From positions 2,108,001 through 2,172,000 of the forward strand of contig NZ_CP089593.1 of the NCBI RefSeq assembly GCF_021249405.1: a stretch of DNA of 64,000 nt. Reading direction: 5' to 3'. The stretch's first letter is position 1. Each line of letters opens with the position of its first letter. Both the position numbers and the translations under genes were made by a program. This document shows positions 16,559 through 24,716 of this stretch, piece by piece. The DNA is from Halobacterium zhouii (GTDB lineage: Archaea; Halobacteriota; Halobacteria; Halobacteriales; Halobacteriaceae). The notes under the pieces were generated by a model. The model saw only the letters and a list, made by a program, of their open reading frames with translations, did no database searches and was not told where the DNA came from.

Positions 16559-16939
16559 CTACTCCACCAGTTTGATTTCGTCGTCCCCATTGGGAACGAC
16601 GCAGATGAACGCGCCCTGCTGGTCGCCGTCGTTCTCGTAGGAGTGGACGACGCCGGCGGGAATCAGGAGGCTGTCGCCCGCCGAAACGGTGTGTTCCTCG
16701 CCGTCGATGCCGACCGTGTACTCGCCTTCGAGGACGTACTGCTCGTGTTCGACGTCGTTCGTGTGTTCGGGGACGCTCGCGCCCGGGTCGAGGACGAACC
16801 GACGCATCGCGAAGTTCGGCGCGCCGTCCGACTCGTCCAGCAACACTCCCTTCCGCATGCCGTCGGCGGCCCCGACGTCCTCGTAGTCGGCGTCGTCGGC
16901 GCGGCGAATCACGGCGTCAGTCGACTCGGTCGTGGTCAT
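16559..16939 (-). CDS. Single-domain cupin protein
   Basis: A 126-residue cupin. Motif 1 reads PEHTNDVEHEQYVLEGEYTV (about residues 56-75, with two His and one Glu as likely metal ligands). Motif 2 is SAGDSLLIPAGVVHSYEN (about 86-103). Small cupins of this kind bind a divalent metal and act as isomerases, dioxygenases or sensors; the substrate is unknown. The gene follows the BKACE-family gene with a 25-bp gap on the same strand, so it may belong to that pathway. ATG 16939 is preferred over upstream starts that read into the neighbour. Confidence 0.85.
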   Translation of the reverse strand: MTTTESTDAVIRRADDADYEDVGAADGMRKGVLLDESDGAPNFAMRRFVLDPGASVPEHTNDVEHEQYVLEGEYTVGIDGEEHTVSAGDSLLIPAGVVHSYENDGDQQGAFICVVPNGDDEIKLVE

Positions 16940-16964
16940 GGACGAGCGTTGGGCGTCCCGGGAT

Positions 16965-17828
16965 TTAGGGTTGGTCGTCGCGGCCACGGAGGCCGAGGAC
17001 GTTGCGGGCTTCGTCGGGGGAGGCGGCGGGCCTGCCGAGTTCCTCGGCGACGCGAACGACGCGTTCGACGAGTTGGGCGTTGCTCGCCGCGAGTTCGCCG
17101 GCCTCGTAGTAGACGTTGTCCTCCAGGCCGACGCGGACGTGGCCGCCGAGCAGGACGCCCATCGTGGCGAACGGCAACTGGTGCTGGCCGAACCCGAGCG
17201 TGTTGAACACCGCGCCCTCCGGGAGGTTCGACACCGAGTGTAGGAGGTTCTCGGGACGGGGCTGAGTGAGCGTGCCGCCCCCAAAGATGAGCGTCGCGTA
17301 CACCGGGTCAGCGAGGTCCCTGCGCTCTATGAACTGGTGAACTTCGTTCAGGTGGCCGTCGTTGAACACCTCGAGTTCCGGCTTGATGTCCTTCTCGCGC
17401 ATCTCGTCGTACAGCGAGTCGACGAGCGCGCGAGTATTCTCGCTCGTCAGGTGCTGGTAGCGGTTCAGCGGCCCCATATCGAGGCTCGCCATCTCCGGCG
17501 GCGGATCCGTCCGGAGTGGCTGGTGGCGGACCTCGGCGGGTGCGGCGGTACCGCCCGTGGAGTGCTGGATGACGACGTCGTCGGCGTGTTCGCGGATGGC
17601 GTCGTCGATTTCCTGGAAGCGCTCGGTGTCGAACGAGCGCTCGCCGTTGTCCGTTCTGGCGTGGACGTGGACGACCGCCGCGCCCGCGTCCTCGGCCTCG
17701 GCGGCGGCGCGTCCGATCTCCTGGGGAGTCTCGGGGAGGTTCGGGTTCGCCTCCTTCCCGTGGACGCCGCCGGTGAGCGCTGCAGTGACGACCACGGGGT
17801 CGCTCGCGAGGTACTCCGCGTAGGTCAC
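16965..17828 (-). CDS. BKACE-family beta-keto acid cleavage enzyme
   Basis: A 287-residue enzyme of the beta-keto acid cleavage (DUF849/kce) family, which condenses beta-keto acids with acetyl-CoA and splits them. Family features are VVVTAALTGGVHGKEANPNLP at the N terminus (cut here to its core), the zinc-binding VHVHAR (about 51-56), and GHVRVGLEDN near residue 230. The natural substrate may be 3-keto-5-aminohexanoate or another beta-keto acid; sequence alone does not decide. The start is GTG, overlapping the stop of the upstream small cysteine-containing gene by GTGA, so the two are co-translated. Confidence 0.9.
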   Translation of the reverse strand: MTYAEYLASDPVVVTAALTGGVHGKEANPNLPETPQEIGRAAAEAEDAGAAVVHVHARTDNGERSFDTERFQEIDDAIREHADDVVIQHSTGGTAAPAEVRHQPLRTDPPPEMASLDMGPLNRYQHLTSENTRALVDSLYDEMREKDIKPELEVFNDGHLNEVHQFIERRDLADPVYATLIFGGGTLTQPRPENLLHSVSNLPEGAVFNTLGFGQHQLPFATMGVLLGGHVRVGLEDNVYYEAGELAASNAQLVERVVRVAEELGRPAASPDEARNVLGLRGRDDQP

Positions 17829-18091
17829 GATTCGTCGACCTCCGAGGTACTGTTGTCCGCGGCGCCGTCGTCCTCGGTCGCTGCGTCGGCGTCGCCGCTC
17901 GCTTCGTCGGCGTCGTCAGCGTGCTCCAGATAGATCTCGCAGTCCTCGTCGTGTTCGAGGTCGTAGCGGTCGTTGCAGATGTCCGCCCGCATCGGCTGGA
18001 CGAACTCCCCGGCGGCGGTGCAGTACGCCCGCTCCGTGTCGAAGGACTGCTCGCCGACCTCGCGTCGGTACGAGAGGAAAGGGCAGGCCAT
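17825..18091 (-). CDS. Small cysteine-containing acidic protein upstream of BKACE gene
   Basis: An 88-residue protein. The N-terminal half carries four cysteines (C3, C23, C39, C51) within a folded-looking segment (MACPFLSYRREVGEQSF to about residue 56). The second half is a disordered Asp/Glu/Ala tail typical of halophiles. The cysteines could bind zinc or an iron-sulfur cluster. It is co-translated with the BKACE enzyme, so it may be an accessory or unrelated regulator. Not recognised as a named family. Confidence 0.7.
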   Translation of the reverse strand: MACPFLSYRREVGEQSFDTERAYCTAAGEFVQPMRADICNDRYDLEHDEDCEIYLEHADDADEASGDADAATEDDGAADNSTSEVDES

Positions 18092-18197
18092 ACCCCGGAT
18101 TGGCTGCCAGGCGTGTTAACAGTTCGCTGGCATCGCTGTCGCGTGGCGACACCCGTGTCACCGGACGGAGCCAGACCACCCCCAGTCGACACCCCGA

Positions 18198-18204
18198 CTT
18201 TAAG
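18198..18204 (+). promoter_or_regulatory. TATA box of the site-2 protease gene
   Basis: CTTTAAG about 27 bp upstream of ATG 18228, supporting a leaderless transcript. Confidence 0.6.
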
Positions 18205-18227
18205 CGGCGGTCGGTCCAACAGGACGT

Positions 18228-19397
18228 ATGCGCAGTTTCACGGTCGGGAGCGCGTTCGGCATTCCGATCAAGGTTGACCTCACGTTTCTGATTATTCTGC
18301 CCGTGTTCGCGTACCTCATCGGCACGCAGGTCGAGTTGTGGGCGAACACCCTGAACAACGCGCCGTTCCTGTTGGAACTCGACACCGCCGCGCTCACGGA
18401 CGGCAACACCGAATGGTACCTCGGCAGCGTCGCCGCCGTCGGCCTGTTCGTCACCGTCGTGCTCCACGAACTCGGGCACTCCGTGGTAGCAATGCGATTC
18501 GGCTTCCCCATCGACTCCATCACGCTGTGGATTCTCGGCGGCATCGCCAGCCTCTCCGAGCAGCCCGAGAAGTGGAGTGACGAACTCCTCATCGCCGTCG
18601 CCGGCCCCGTCGTCAGCATCCTCATCGGCGTGGTTGCGTACGCCAGCCTCGGCCTGCTGCCCGGCGCGTTCGACCTCGTCCGGTTCCTCGTCGGCTACCT
18701 CGCGCTGATGAACTTCGCGCTCGCCGCGTTCAACCTCCTCCCCGGGTTCCCGATGGACGGCGGGCGCGTGCTGCGCGCTCTCCTCGCGCGCAACCGGTCG
18801 TTCGCCCGCGCCACCCAGCTCGCCGCGGAGGTCGGGAAGGTGTTCGCGGTCATCCTCGGCATCGTCGGCCTGCTCGGGTTCAACCTCATCCTCATCGGCA
18901 TCGCCTTCTTCATCTACATCGGCGCGTCCAGCGAAGCCCAGCGGACCGTCATGGACGCCGCGTTCCGCGGCGTCGAGGTGGCAGACGTGATGACACCCGA
19001 GAGCGATGTGAAGACCGTCGACGCCGAGGACTCCGTCACAACCCTGATAGAGCGCATGTTCGAGGAGCGCCACACCGGCTACCCGGTCGTCCGGAACGGC
19101 GAGCTCGCCGGCATGGTCACCCTCGAAGACGCGCGTCGGGTCGACGAGGTCGAGCGCGACGCGTTCCGCGTGGACGACGTGATGACTCCGGAAGTGTACA
19201 CCATCCCGCAGTTCTCGGAGGCGATGGACGCCCTCGACGCCATGCAGGAACACGGCGTCGGCCGTCTGATCGTCGTTGACGCGAACGGCGGCATGGTCGG
19301 CCTCATCTCCCGCACCGACCTGATGACCGCGTTCAACATCATCCAGTCCGGCGGGACGGACGCCGACACGCCGGCCCGACGCGCGAGCAGTCGGTAG
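18228..19397 (+). CDS. Site-2 protease (M50) with two CBS domains
   Basis: A 389-residue intramembrane zinc metalloprotease. HELGH at residues 80-84 gives two ligands and the catalytic Glu; the third ligand is D177 in NLLPGFPMDGG. Five to six membrane helices fill residues 15-230. Two cytoplasmic CBS domains follow (about 250-305 and 315-375), each starting VMTPE, which would sense adenosine nucleotides and gate the protease. Such enzymes cleave membrane-anchored regulators; no obvious substrate gene adjoins. TATA spacing confirms the start. Confidence 0.95.
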   Translation: MRSFTVGSAFGIPIKVDLTFLIILPVFAYLIGTQVELWANTLNNAPFLLELDTAALTDGNTEWYLGSVAAVGLFVTVVLHELGHSVVAMRFGFPIDSITLWILGGIASLSEQPEKWSDELLIAVAGPVVSILIGVVAYASLGLLPGAFDLVRFLVGYLALMNFALAAFNLLPGFPMDGGRVLRALLARNRSFARATQLAAEVGKVFAVILGIVGLLGFNLILIGIAFFIYIGASSEAQRTVMDAAFRGVEVADVMTPESDVKTVDAEDSVTTLIERMFEERHTGYPVVRNGELAGMVTLEDARRVDEVERDAFRVDDVMTPEVYTIPQFSEAMDALDAMQEHGVGRLIVVDANGGMVGLISRTDLMTAFNIIQSGGTDADTPARRASSR

Positions 19398-19477
19398 TCG
19401 GTTCCCGACCGTGGCGTACCGCCTCGGCCAGTAACCAGCACGCTCTTGCCCGTCCGGGCGCTACCTCGCGAGTCCCG

Positions 19478-21727
19478 ATGTCCGACGCGTCCGCGCCCGA
19501 CACCGACCGCCTCTATGGAGAGTGGTCGCTCCACGACGCCGACCTCTTTGCCGGTACCGAGGACGCGCTCCGCTCGACGAGCGCGTACCACGGCCCTGAC
19601 GTCGCGGCCACGCGAGCAGCCCTCGACAACGCCGCGAGCGTCGTCGACGTGGACGCGCCGGACGGCCGCGGCCGAGTGGTCCCGCTCCACCGCGAGGACG
19701 ACCCCGCGCCCACCGACGAGTACGTGCGCTGGAACCCGGACGCTGACACGGTGGGCTGGCACGACCAGGAGTTCGGCGTCAGCGGGACGGCCCGCTACAC
19801 GGAACTTGAAGACCTGTTCGCGACCGAACTGGCGTGGCGGGTACGGTTCTGGCATCCCGAGTACGCGCCCCGCGACGACCCGTTCGGTCACGTCGACGCG
19901 CCGCCCGCGAGCGTATCGTCCACAGACCCGCTCTCCGGCGGGGAGCGCCGGGCGTTCTTCGACGGCCTTCGGGACACCGTCGCCGACGAGCGCGCGGCCG
20001 AACGACGCGCGAACTGGACCGACCACGCCGAAGCGGACCTCGCTCGCCTCGTGAACGAGCGCGCTGTCGACGGCCCGTTCGTGCTCGTCGCCACCGAATC
20101 CCACGGTGCGAGCCGTCCCGCCGAACTGACGGTGCAGTACGCACCCGACGACGGCGTTCCCGCGGACGTCGACCTCGTCGCGAGTCTCGACCTCTACCCG
20201 GACAACAGCGTCGTGCTCGACGCCTTCGACGCGGCGTTCCCGATTCCCGCGCGGATCGACTCCATCGACGGTCCCGTCGTCACGCTCCAGCCGTCCTGGG
20301 AGCGCGTCGAGAATCCGGGCCGCGTCGCCGCCGCGCTCGAGGACGCCGGCCCGTTCTGGCTCCGCGCGCTCCTGAACCCGGTTCCCTACGACCGGCGGCG
20401 GGACGCCATCGACGCGGTCTGGGAAACACCACCAAAACGCCGCCTGCTCACCGGCGAACGCGACCTGTCGTTCGGCGCGCTTCCGTCGACGCGTCGCTCC
20501 GGCGTCGAACTCAACGACTACCAGCGCCGCGCGCTCGCGTGGGCCGTCGCCGCCGACGACGTGGCGTGCATCCACGGGCCGCCCGGCACCGGGAAGACGC
20601 GCACGCTCACCGCATTCGTCGCCCACGCTGTCGCGCGCGGCCAACGCGTGCTCGTCACTGCACACTCGAACCAGGCCGTCGACAACCTCCTCGTCGGCGA
20701 CAGCACGCCAGACGAGCGCGAGGAGGGCACGCTACACGCCGCCGTCGCGGACGACCCTGACGTTCGCGTGGCTCGATACGGCCGTCACTCCCGGAATCGC
20801 GTCGTCGCCGACCACTACCGGCAGACGGCCATCGACGACGCCGACGTGGTTGCGGCGACGACCAGCGGCGCGGCGGCCTTCGACGCGAACGACTTCGACG
20901 TCGCCGTCGTCGACGAGGCCACGCAGGCGAGTCGCGCCGCAACCGCCATCGCGCTCCGGGCCGCCGGGAAACTCGTGCTCGCGGGCGACCACCGCCAGTT
21001 ACCGCCGTTCAGCGTCACCGAGTCGGGCGAAGGCGAGATGCGGCCGTCCCTCTTCGAGACACTCGTCGAGCGCTACGGCGACGACGTCGCGGTGCTCCTC
21101 GGCCGCCAGTACCGGATGCACGAGGCCATCGCCGCGTTCCCGAACGAGGCGTTCTACGGCGGCCGCCTGGAGACCGCGAGCGCGAACGCCGACTGGACGA
21201 TTCCCGGGTTTCCGGCCGTCTCCCTCGTGGACGTGGCCGGCAACGAACGCCGCGAGGAGCGCGGCGCGTCCGTCCGTAACCCCCGGGAAGCCGGCGTCGT
21301 CACGGACCGCGTCGAAACCCTCCTGGACGCCGGCGTCGCCCCCGCCGACGTCGGCGTCATCGCCGTGTACAGCGGACAGGTCCGGGAGATCCGGTCGCGG
21401 CTCGGCGGCCTCGACCGCGATACGAACGGCCTCACTGTCGACACCGTCGACTCCTTCCAGGGCGGCGAACGCGACGCCATCGTGGTGTCGTTCGCGCGGA
21501 GCAACCCCGACGCCAACGCCGGCTTCCTCGAACACCCCGAGGAAGGCCCGCGCCGCCTCAACGTCTCGCTCACTCGCGCCCGGAAACACCTCGCGCTCGT
21601 CGGCGACTGGGACACCCTCGCGACCCGCGCCGCCCACCGTGACCCCGCCGAGAGCTGTGCAGACACCTACGCCGCGCTCCGCGACAAACTCGCCGGACTA
21701 GACGACACCGAGTGCGCCGAGCAGTAA
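19478..21727 (+). CDS. UPF1/DNA2-like superfamily 1B helicase
   Basis: A 749-residue helicase. The first ~340 residues are an accessory region; the core follows with Walker A GPPGTGKTRT (about 367-376), VVDEATQAS (about 476-484), LAGDHRQLPP, the GRQYRMHEAI motif (about 545) and DSFQGGERDAIVVSFARSN near residue 655, ending with LNVSLTRARKHL. These are UPF1/DNA2/IGHMBP2 signatures, so it translocates 5'-3' on DNA or RNA. No nuclease motif of DNA2 is seen. It stands alone, 80 bp after the protease gene and upstream of the tRNA-His region. Confidence 0.92.
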   Translation: MSDASAPDTDRLYGEWSLHDADLFAGTEDALRSTSAYHGPDVAATRAALDNAASVVDVDAPDGRGRVVPLHREDDPAPTDEYVRWNPDADTVGWHDQEFGVSGTARYTELEDLFATELAWRVRFWHPEYAPRDDPFGHVDAPPASVSSTDPLSGGERRAFFDGLRDTVADERAAERRANWTDHAEADLARLVNERAVDGPFVLVATESHGASRPAELTVQYAPDDGVPADVDLVASLDLYPDNSVVLDAFDAAFPIPARIDSIDGPVVTLQPSWERVENPGRVAAALEDAGPFWLRALLNPVPYDRRRDAIDAVWETPPKRRLLTGERDLSFGALPSTRRSGVELNDYQRRALAWAVAADDVACIHGPPGTGKTRTLTAFVAHAVARGQRVLVTAHSNQAVDNLLVGDSTPDEREEGTLHAAVADDPDVRVARYGRHSRNRVVADHYRQTAIDDADVVAATTSGAAAFDANDFDVAVVDEATQASRAATAIALRAAGKLVLAGDHRQLPPFSVTESGEGEMRPSLFETLVERYGDDVAVLLGRQYRMHEAIAAFPNEAFYGGRLETASANADWTIPGFPAVSLVDVAGNERREERGASVRNPREAGVVTDRVETLLDAGVAPADVGVIAVYSGQVREIRSRLGGLDRDTNGLTVDTVDSFQGGERDAIVVSFARSNPDANAGFLEHPEEGPRRLNVSLTRARKHLALVGDWDTLATRAAHRDPAESCADTYAALRDKLAGLDDTECAEQ

Positions 21728-21790
21728 CCATCGCTTATCAAGCGCGTGCAACGCTACGCGGCGCTGGTCGGCTGACGTTCGAGGAAAGGT

Positions 21791-21813
21791 GGTCCAGGGG
21801 CGAGAATCGAACC
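21791..21813. repeat. Partial copy 1 of the tRNA-His 3' end
   Basis: A 23-bp exact repeat, beginning GGTCCAGGGGCGAGA, identical to 22111-22133, i.e. the T arm and acceptor 3' strand of tRNA-His. It lacks the anticodon arm, so it is not a tRNA; it looks like an attachment-site remnant. Confidence 0.8.
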
Positions 21814-21868
21814 GGGTCCAGAGGTTCCTGCTCGCTCCCGCCGGTCGCTGCGCGGGCTGCCACTGGCA

Positions 21869-21891
21869 GGATTCGATCTCGCCTGCTGGAC
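21869..21891. repeat. Degenerate inverted copy of the tRNA-His 3' end
   Basis: Read on the opposite strand this segment gives GTCCAG..GCGAGA..TCGAATCC, matching the same 23-bp core with a few changes. It lies between copies 1 and 2. Confidence 0.45.
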
Positions 21892-21954
21892 TTCACTAAC
21901 CGACCGAACGCTTGCGACACGCAAAGCGGTCGCTGCGCGGTTCGGGTGTGAGAA

Positions 21955-21977
21955 GGTCCAGGGGCGAGAATCGAACC
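21955..21977. repeat. Partial copy 2 of the tRNA-His 3' end
   Basis: A second exact 23-bp copy, 164 bp after copy 1 and 156 bp before the copy inside the tRNA gene. Flanking bases differ among the copies. Confidence 0.8.
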
Positions 21978-22111
21978 GCCGAAAGACGGTCGCTCACTCC
22001 GTTCGCGCTGCGACTCTCGTGCTTCGTTTCTCGCCGGACGCTCGACAGCTCACGACGCGGACGAGCGACACCCACAGCGGTCGCTCGCCACGTTGTCGCT
22101 CGAAGAACGAG

Positions 22112-22185
22112 GTCCAGGGGCGAGAATCGAACCCGCGTCTCAGCCTCCACAAGGCTGAAGGATAGTCCACTACCCTACCCCGGAC
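22112..22185 (-). tRNA. tRNA-His (anticodon GTG)
   Basis: A 74-nt tRNA on the minus strand with the extra 5' G-1 encoded at 22185, opposite C73. The acceptor stem is TCCGGGG/CCCTGGA. The anticodon loop TTGTGGA in the stem CAGCC/GGCTG gives GTG. The T arm is GCGGG-TTCGATT-CTCGC. G-1:C73 is the histidine identity pair. No CCA and no intron are encoded. An AATTCAAATA element at 22211-22220, about 30 bp upstream, is the likely promoter. Confidence 0.96.
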
Positions 22186-22283
22186 ACTGCACTCGACCGT
22201 AGCGCGGTGAAATTCAAATACGTTACGACATGGGGCGTGGCGGTCGGACTGCCCGCCGCTTTCCCGCACACTACCAGTCTATC

Positions 22284-22327
22284 TGAACGCGCATTCAACT
22301 CGAAACGCCTATCTGAGCAAGTTTTCA
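22284..22327 (+). promoter_or_regulatory. Paired ArsR operator sites at the ars promoter
   Basis: TGAACGCGCATTCA (22284-22297) and TGAGCAAGTTTTCA (22314-22327) are similar imperfect palindromes, each preceded by CTATC, exactly 30 bp apart (about three helical turns). The second covers the zone 12-25 bp before ATG 22339, where the core promoter and start site should lie, so repressor binding would block transcription. Confidence 0.65.
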
Positions 22328-22338
22328 AGTAGCTCGCA

Positions 22339-22797
22339 ATGAGCCAGTCCACCGCTCGCCTGCGCCGACTGCTCGCCGACGAACTCGGCGAGTGCTGTGA
22401 CGCGGACGTGGAGCGACGACTCGACGAACTGCAGGGGCTCGCGGCCACCGCGTTCGCGGACGGTGAGGAACGGAGTCCCTCAGGCAGTCGGACGGAGTCC
22501 GATGACGACACCCAGACCGTGTTCGCGGTCCTCGGGAACGAGACGCGGTATCGCCTCGCCCGCGTGCTCTCTGTCGCCGGCGACGAGCGCTGCGTCTGCG
22601 AACTCGAAGCGCTCGTCGACGTCAGCGAGAGCGCGGTCAGCCACGCGCTCTCGGACCTCGTCGACGCCGGCCTCGTCGCCCGCCGGAAGGACGGCAACTG
22701 GCGGTACTACGAGAGCACCGGCCTCGCGGACAGCCTGTTCGCCGTCGCAGACGGCGGAACGACGGACGGAGCGACGATGAGCGAGGGGTCGGCGTGA
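22339..22797 (+). CDS. arsR: ArsR-family arsenic-responsive repressor
   Basis: A 152-residue winged-helix repressor that releases DNA on binding arsenite. The ligand motif is CVCEL (C85, C87) just before the recognition helix VSESAVSHALSDL; further N-terminal cysteines C19-C20 could complete the site. The helix-turn-helix core spans about residues 58-130. A 55-residue N-terminal extension precedes the core. It is the first gene of arsR-acr3-arsC; its stop overlaps the GTG of acr3 (GTGA). Two operator-like palindromes precede it. Confidence 0.92.
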   Translation: MSQSTARLRRLLADELGECCDADVERRLDELQGLAATAFADGEERSPSGSRTESDDDTQTVFAVLGNETRYRLARVLSVAGDERCVCELEALVDVSESAVSHALSDLVDAGLVARRKDGNWRYYESTGLADSLFAVADGGTTDGATMSEGSA

Positions 22798-23876
22798 GCA
22801 CCGACGCCGCGTCCGCCAGTTCCACTGACGATTCCCTCCCGCTGCTCGACCGCTATCTCACGCTCTGGATCGGGCTAGCGATGGTGCTCGGCGTCGCACT
22901 CGGGCGGTTCGCACCCGGGGTCGTGGACGCGCTGAACGCCGTCACCTGGCACGGCACCAGCCTCCCCATCGCGGTCGGGCTGTTCGTGATGATCTTCCCC
23001 ATCATGGCCGAAATCGAGTACGAGCGCATCCCCCGGGTCACCCGGAACGCGAGCAGCGAGATTGCGGTCACACTCGCGTTCAACTGGCTGGTCGCACCGT
23101 TCCTGATGTACGGCCTCGCCACGCTCTTCCTCGGCGGCCACCCTGGGTTCGTCACCGGCCTCATCATCGTCGGCATCGCGCCGTGTATCGCGATGGTGCT
23201 CGTGTGGAACGAACTCGCCGCCGGCAACCAGGAGATGTGCGCGGTCTGCGTCGGCGTCAACAGCCTGCTCCAGATCGCGCTGTTCGTGCCCTACGCCTTC
23301 TTCTTCCTCACGGTGCTCCGGGACACCGCCGTCGACGTGTCGATGGGGCTCATCGCCCAGATGGTCGGCGTGTTCCTCGGCCTCCCGCTCCTTCTGGGCT
23401 ATCTCGTCCAGAAGGCGGCGTTCAACACGATGGGCCGGGAGGCGTACTACGACCGCGTGATTCCGCGCATCAGCCCCCTGGGGCTGCTCGGCCTGCTGTT
23501 CACGGTCGTCGTGATGTTCGCGCTGAAGGGCGACTACATCGTCTCGAACCCCGGCCAGATACTGCTCGTCGCGGCGCCACTGTTCGTGTTCTTCGTCGGC
23601 CTCTGGACCATCGCGTACGGCGTCAGCGCGGTCCTCGGATTCGACTACGCCGAGAGCGTGAGCCTCGCATTCACCGCCTCGTCGAACAACTTCGAACTCG
23701 CTATCGCCGTCGCGGTCGCCGTCTTCGGTATCGGGAGCAACGTCGCGCTCGCCACCGTCGTCGGCCCGCTCATCGAGGTGCCAGTGATGCTCGCGCTCGT
23801 CCGCGTCGCGCTCGCGACGCGGGACAGCCTGTTCGCCGACCAGCAGTCCACCGCCGGCTACGCCACCACCGACTGA
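22794..23876 (+). CDS. acr3: Arsenite efflux permease, ACR3 family
   Basis: A 360-residue membrane transporter with ten predicted helices exporting arsenite. The family's essential cysteine is C131 in GIAPCIAMVLVWNELAAGN, and the second conserved segment AFTASSNNFELAIAVA is near residue 290. It starts at GTG inside the arsR stop codon region, so it is translationally coupled. ArsB of the other transporter superfamily is excluded by these motifs. It is followed by an arsC remnant and arsC. Confidence 0.95.
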   Translation: MSTDAASASSTDDSLPLLDRYLTLWIGLAMVLGVALGRFAPGVVDALNAVTWHGTSLPIAVGLFVMIFPIMAEIEYERIPRVTRNASSEIAVTLAFNWLVAPFLMYGLATLFLGGHPGFVTGLIIVGIAPCIAMVLVWNELAAGNQEMCAVCVGVNSLLQIALFVPYAFFFLTVLRDTAVDVSMGLIAQMVGVFLGLPLLLGYLVQKAAFNTMGREAYYDRVIPRISPLGLLGLLFTVVVMFALKGDYIVSNPGQILLVAAPLFVFFVGLWTIAYGVSAVLGFDYAESVSLAFTASSNNFELAIAVAVAVFGIGSNVALATVVGPLIEVPVMLALVRVALATRDSLFADQQSTAGYATTD

Positions 23877-23881
23877 CACCC

Positions 23882-23995
23882 ATGTCCTCAGCCACCGCCT
23901 CCACCACGACCACCCTCGCCTTCGTCTGCGTCCAGAACGCCGTCGCACCTGCGGCGCGACGTGCTCTGCACGCCCGCCGAGAGGTGGTCACGTGA
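23882..23995 (+). pseudogene. Truncated arsC-like remnant (37 codons)
   Basis: A short open frame from ATG, whose residues 8-20 (TTTTLAFVCVQNA) repeat the first residues of the following arsC, including the catalytic cysteine. After that the match stops (VAPAARRALH...) and the frame ends in a GTGA overlap with the real arsC start. The conserved DNA is offset by 89 bp from its counterpart at 24010. It is best read as a partial duplication of the arsC start; whether the 37-residue peptide is made is unknown. Confidence 0.7.
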
Positions 23996-24411
23996 CCACC
24001 ACCGTCGCCTTCGTCTGCGTGCAGAACGCGGGCCGCTCCCAGATGGCTCACGCCTTCGCAGAGCGCGAGCGCGCCGCCCGAGGTCTGGAAGACAGCATCG
24101 ACCTCGTGACCGGCGGAACCCGGCCCGCCGACCACGTCCACCCGGAGGTCGTCGACGCTATGAGCGACGCCGGCGTCGACGTCTCCGAGCGCATGCCCCG
24201 TGAGGTCACGTTCGAGGAAGTCCGGGACGCCGACTACGTGATTACGATGGGCTGTTCGGCCGAGGACGTCTGCCCCGCTGGCTGGGCGGGCGAGAACCGC
24301 GACTGGGACTTAGACGACCCGGACGGCCGGTCTCCCGACGAGGTCGCCCGAATCCGAGACGACGTTGAACACCAAGTTAGCGACCTCTTCGACGAACTAG
24401 AAGCGGAGTAG
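23992..24411 (+). CDS. arsC: Arsenate reductase, low-molecular-weight phosphatase type
   Basis: A 139-residue enzyme reducing arsenate to arsenite for export by ACR3. The P-loop is CVQNAGRS (C9, R15). C88 (MGCSAEDVC) and C94 are the likely resolving cysteines, and D109 in DLDDPDG is the general-acid aspartate. It starts at GTG, coupled to the upstream remnant by GTGA. All ars genes form one transcription unit from 22339. Reduction probably uses thioredoxin, as in related enzymes. Confidence 0.93.
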   Translation: MTTTVAFVCVQNAGRSQMAHAFAERERAARGLEDSIDLVTGGTRPADHVHPEVVDAMSDAGVDVSERMPREVTFEEVRDADYVITMGCSAEDVCPAGWAGENRDWDLDDPDGRSPDEVARIRDDVEHQVSDLFDELEAE

Positions 24412-24716
24412 GCAGTTTCTCCTATTCGACCTCTCGGCGCGTTACTGCCGGCCGACCAGCCGGCATCTCTCAGACTGACCAGCGGCCGGGGTGGGACTGA
24501 AAGGGGCTGGCCGTATCGCGGGCGGAGCCCTCACTCGCTGCGCATCAGGGCTCCCGCGAGGGAGCGTAGCGAACGAGCGGGATGGTGCGCAGCGCCCGCG
24601 AGACGGCCAGGGGCTTTCGGGGGCGTCGAAGAGAGCGGTTCAGTTTCGGTCAACCACGAACACCACGCCTAGACGCGACACGCTTTTCCAGCGCACACCC
24701 CTACACCGAGTCGACT
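24412..24716. other. Intergenic region with one structured element
   Basis: About 305 bp between arsC and the 24717 gene. A GGGACTGAAAGGGG-headed inverted-repeat element (24493-24618) occupies its middle, and a CTTTTCC box near 24682-24688 is the probable promoter of the next gene. No coding sequence is recognised. Confidence 0.5.
24493..24618. repeat. 126-bp inverted-repeat element with GGGACTGAAAGGGG head
   Basis: The ends GAAAGGGGCTGGCCGT (24499-24514) and ACGGCCAGGGGCTTTC (24603-24618) are near-complementary over 16 nt. Inside is a second stem GAGCCCT/AGGGCTC and a GC-rich core with GCGTAGCGAACGAGCG. GGGACTGAAAGGGG is, as far as I recall, a recurrent intergenic motif in haloarchaea. It could be a small non-coding RNA, a terminator or a miniature repeat element. 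Confidence 0.5.

Larger units (their letters stand above)
21728..22111. other. Intergenic region with decayed tRNA-His att-like sites
   Basis: About 380 bp between the helicase stop and tRNA-His. It contains two exact 23-bp copies of the tRNA 3' end plus one degenerate inverted copy (listed separately), separated by GGTCGCTGCGC-type short repeats. No integrase, transposase or open gene is seen. Confidence 0.6.

Noticed and set aside
21791..21977. Additional tRNA genes
   Set aside because: Only the 3' 23 bp of tRNA-His is repeated; no D arm, anticodon arm or 5' acceptor strand exists at these copies.
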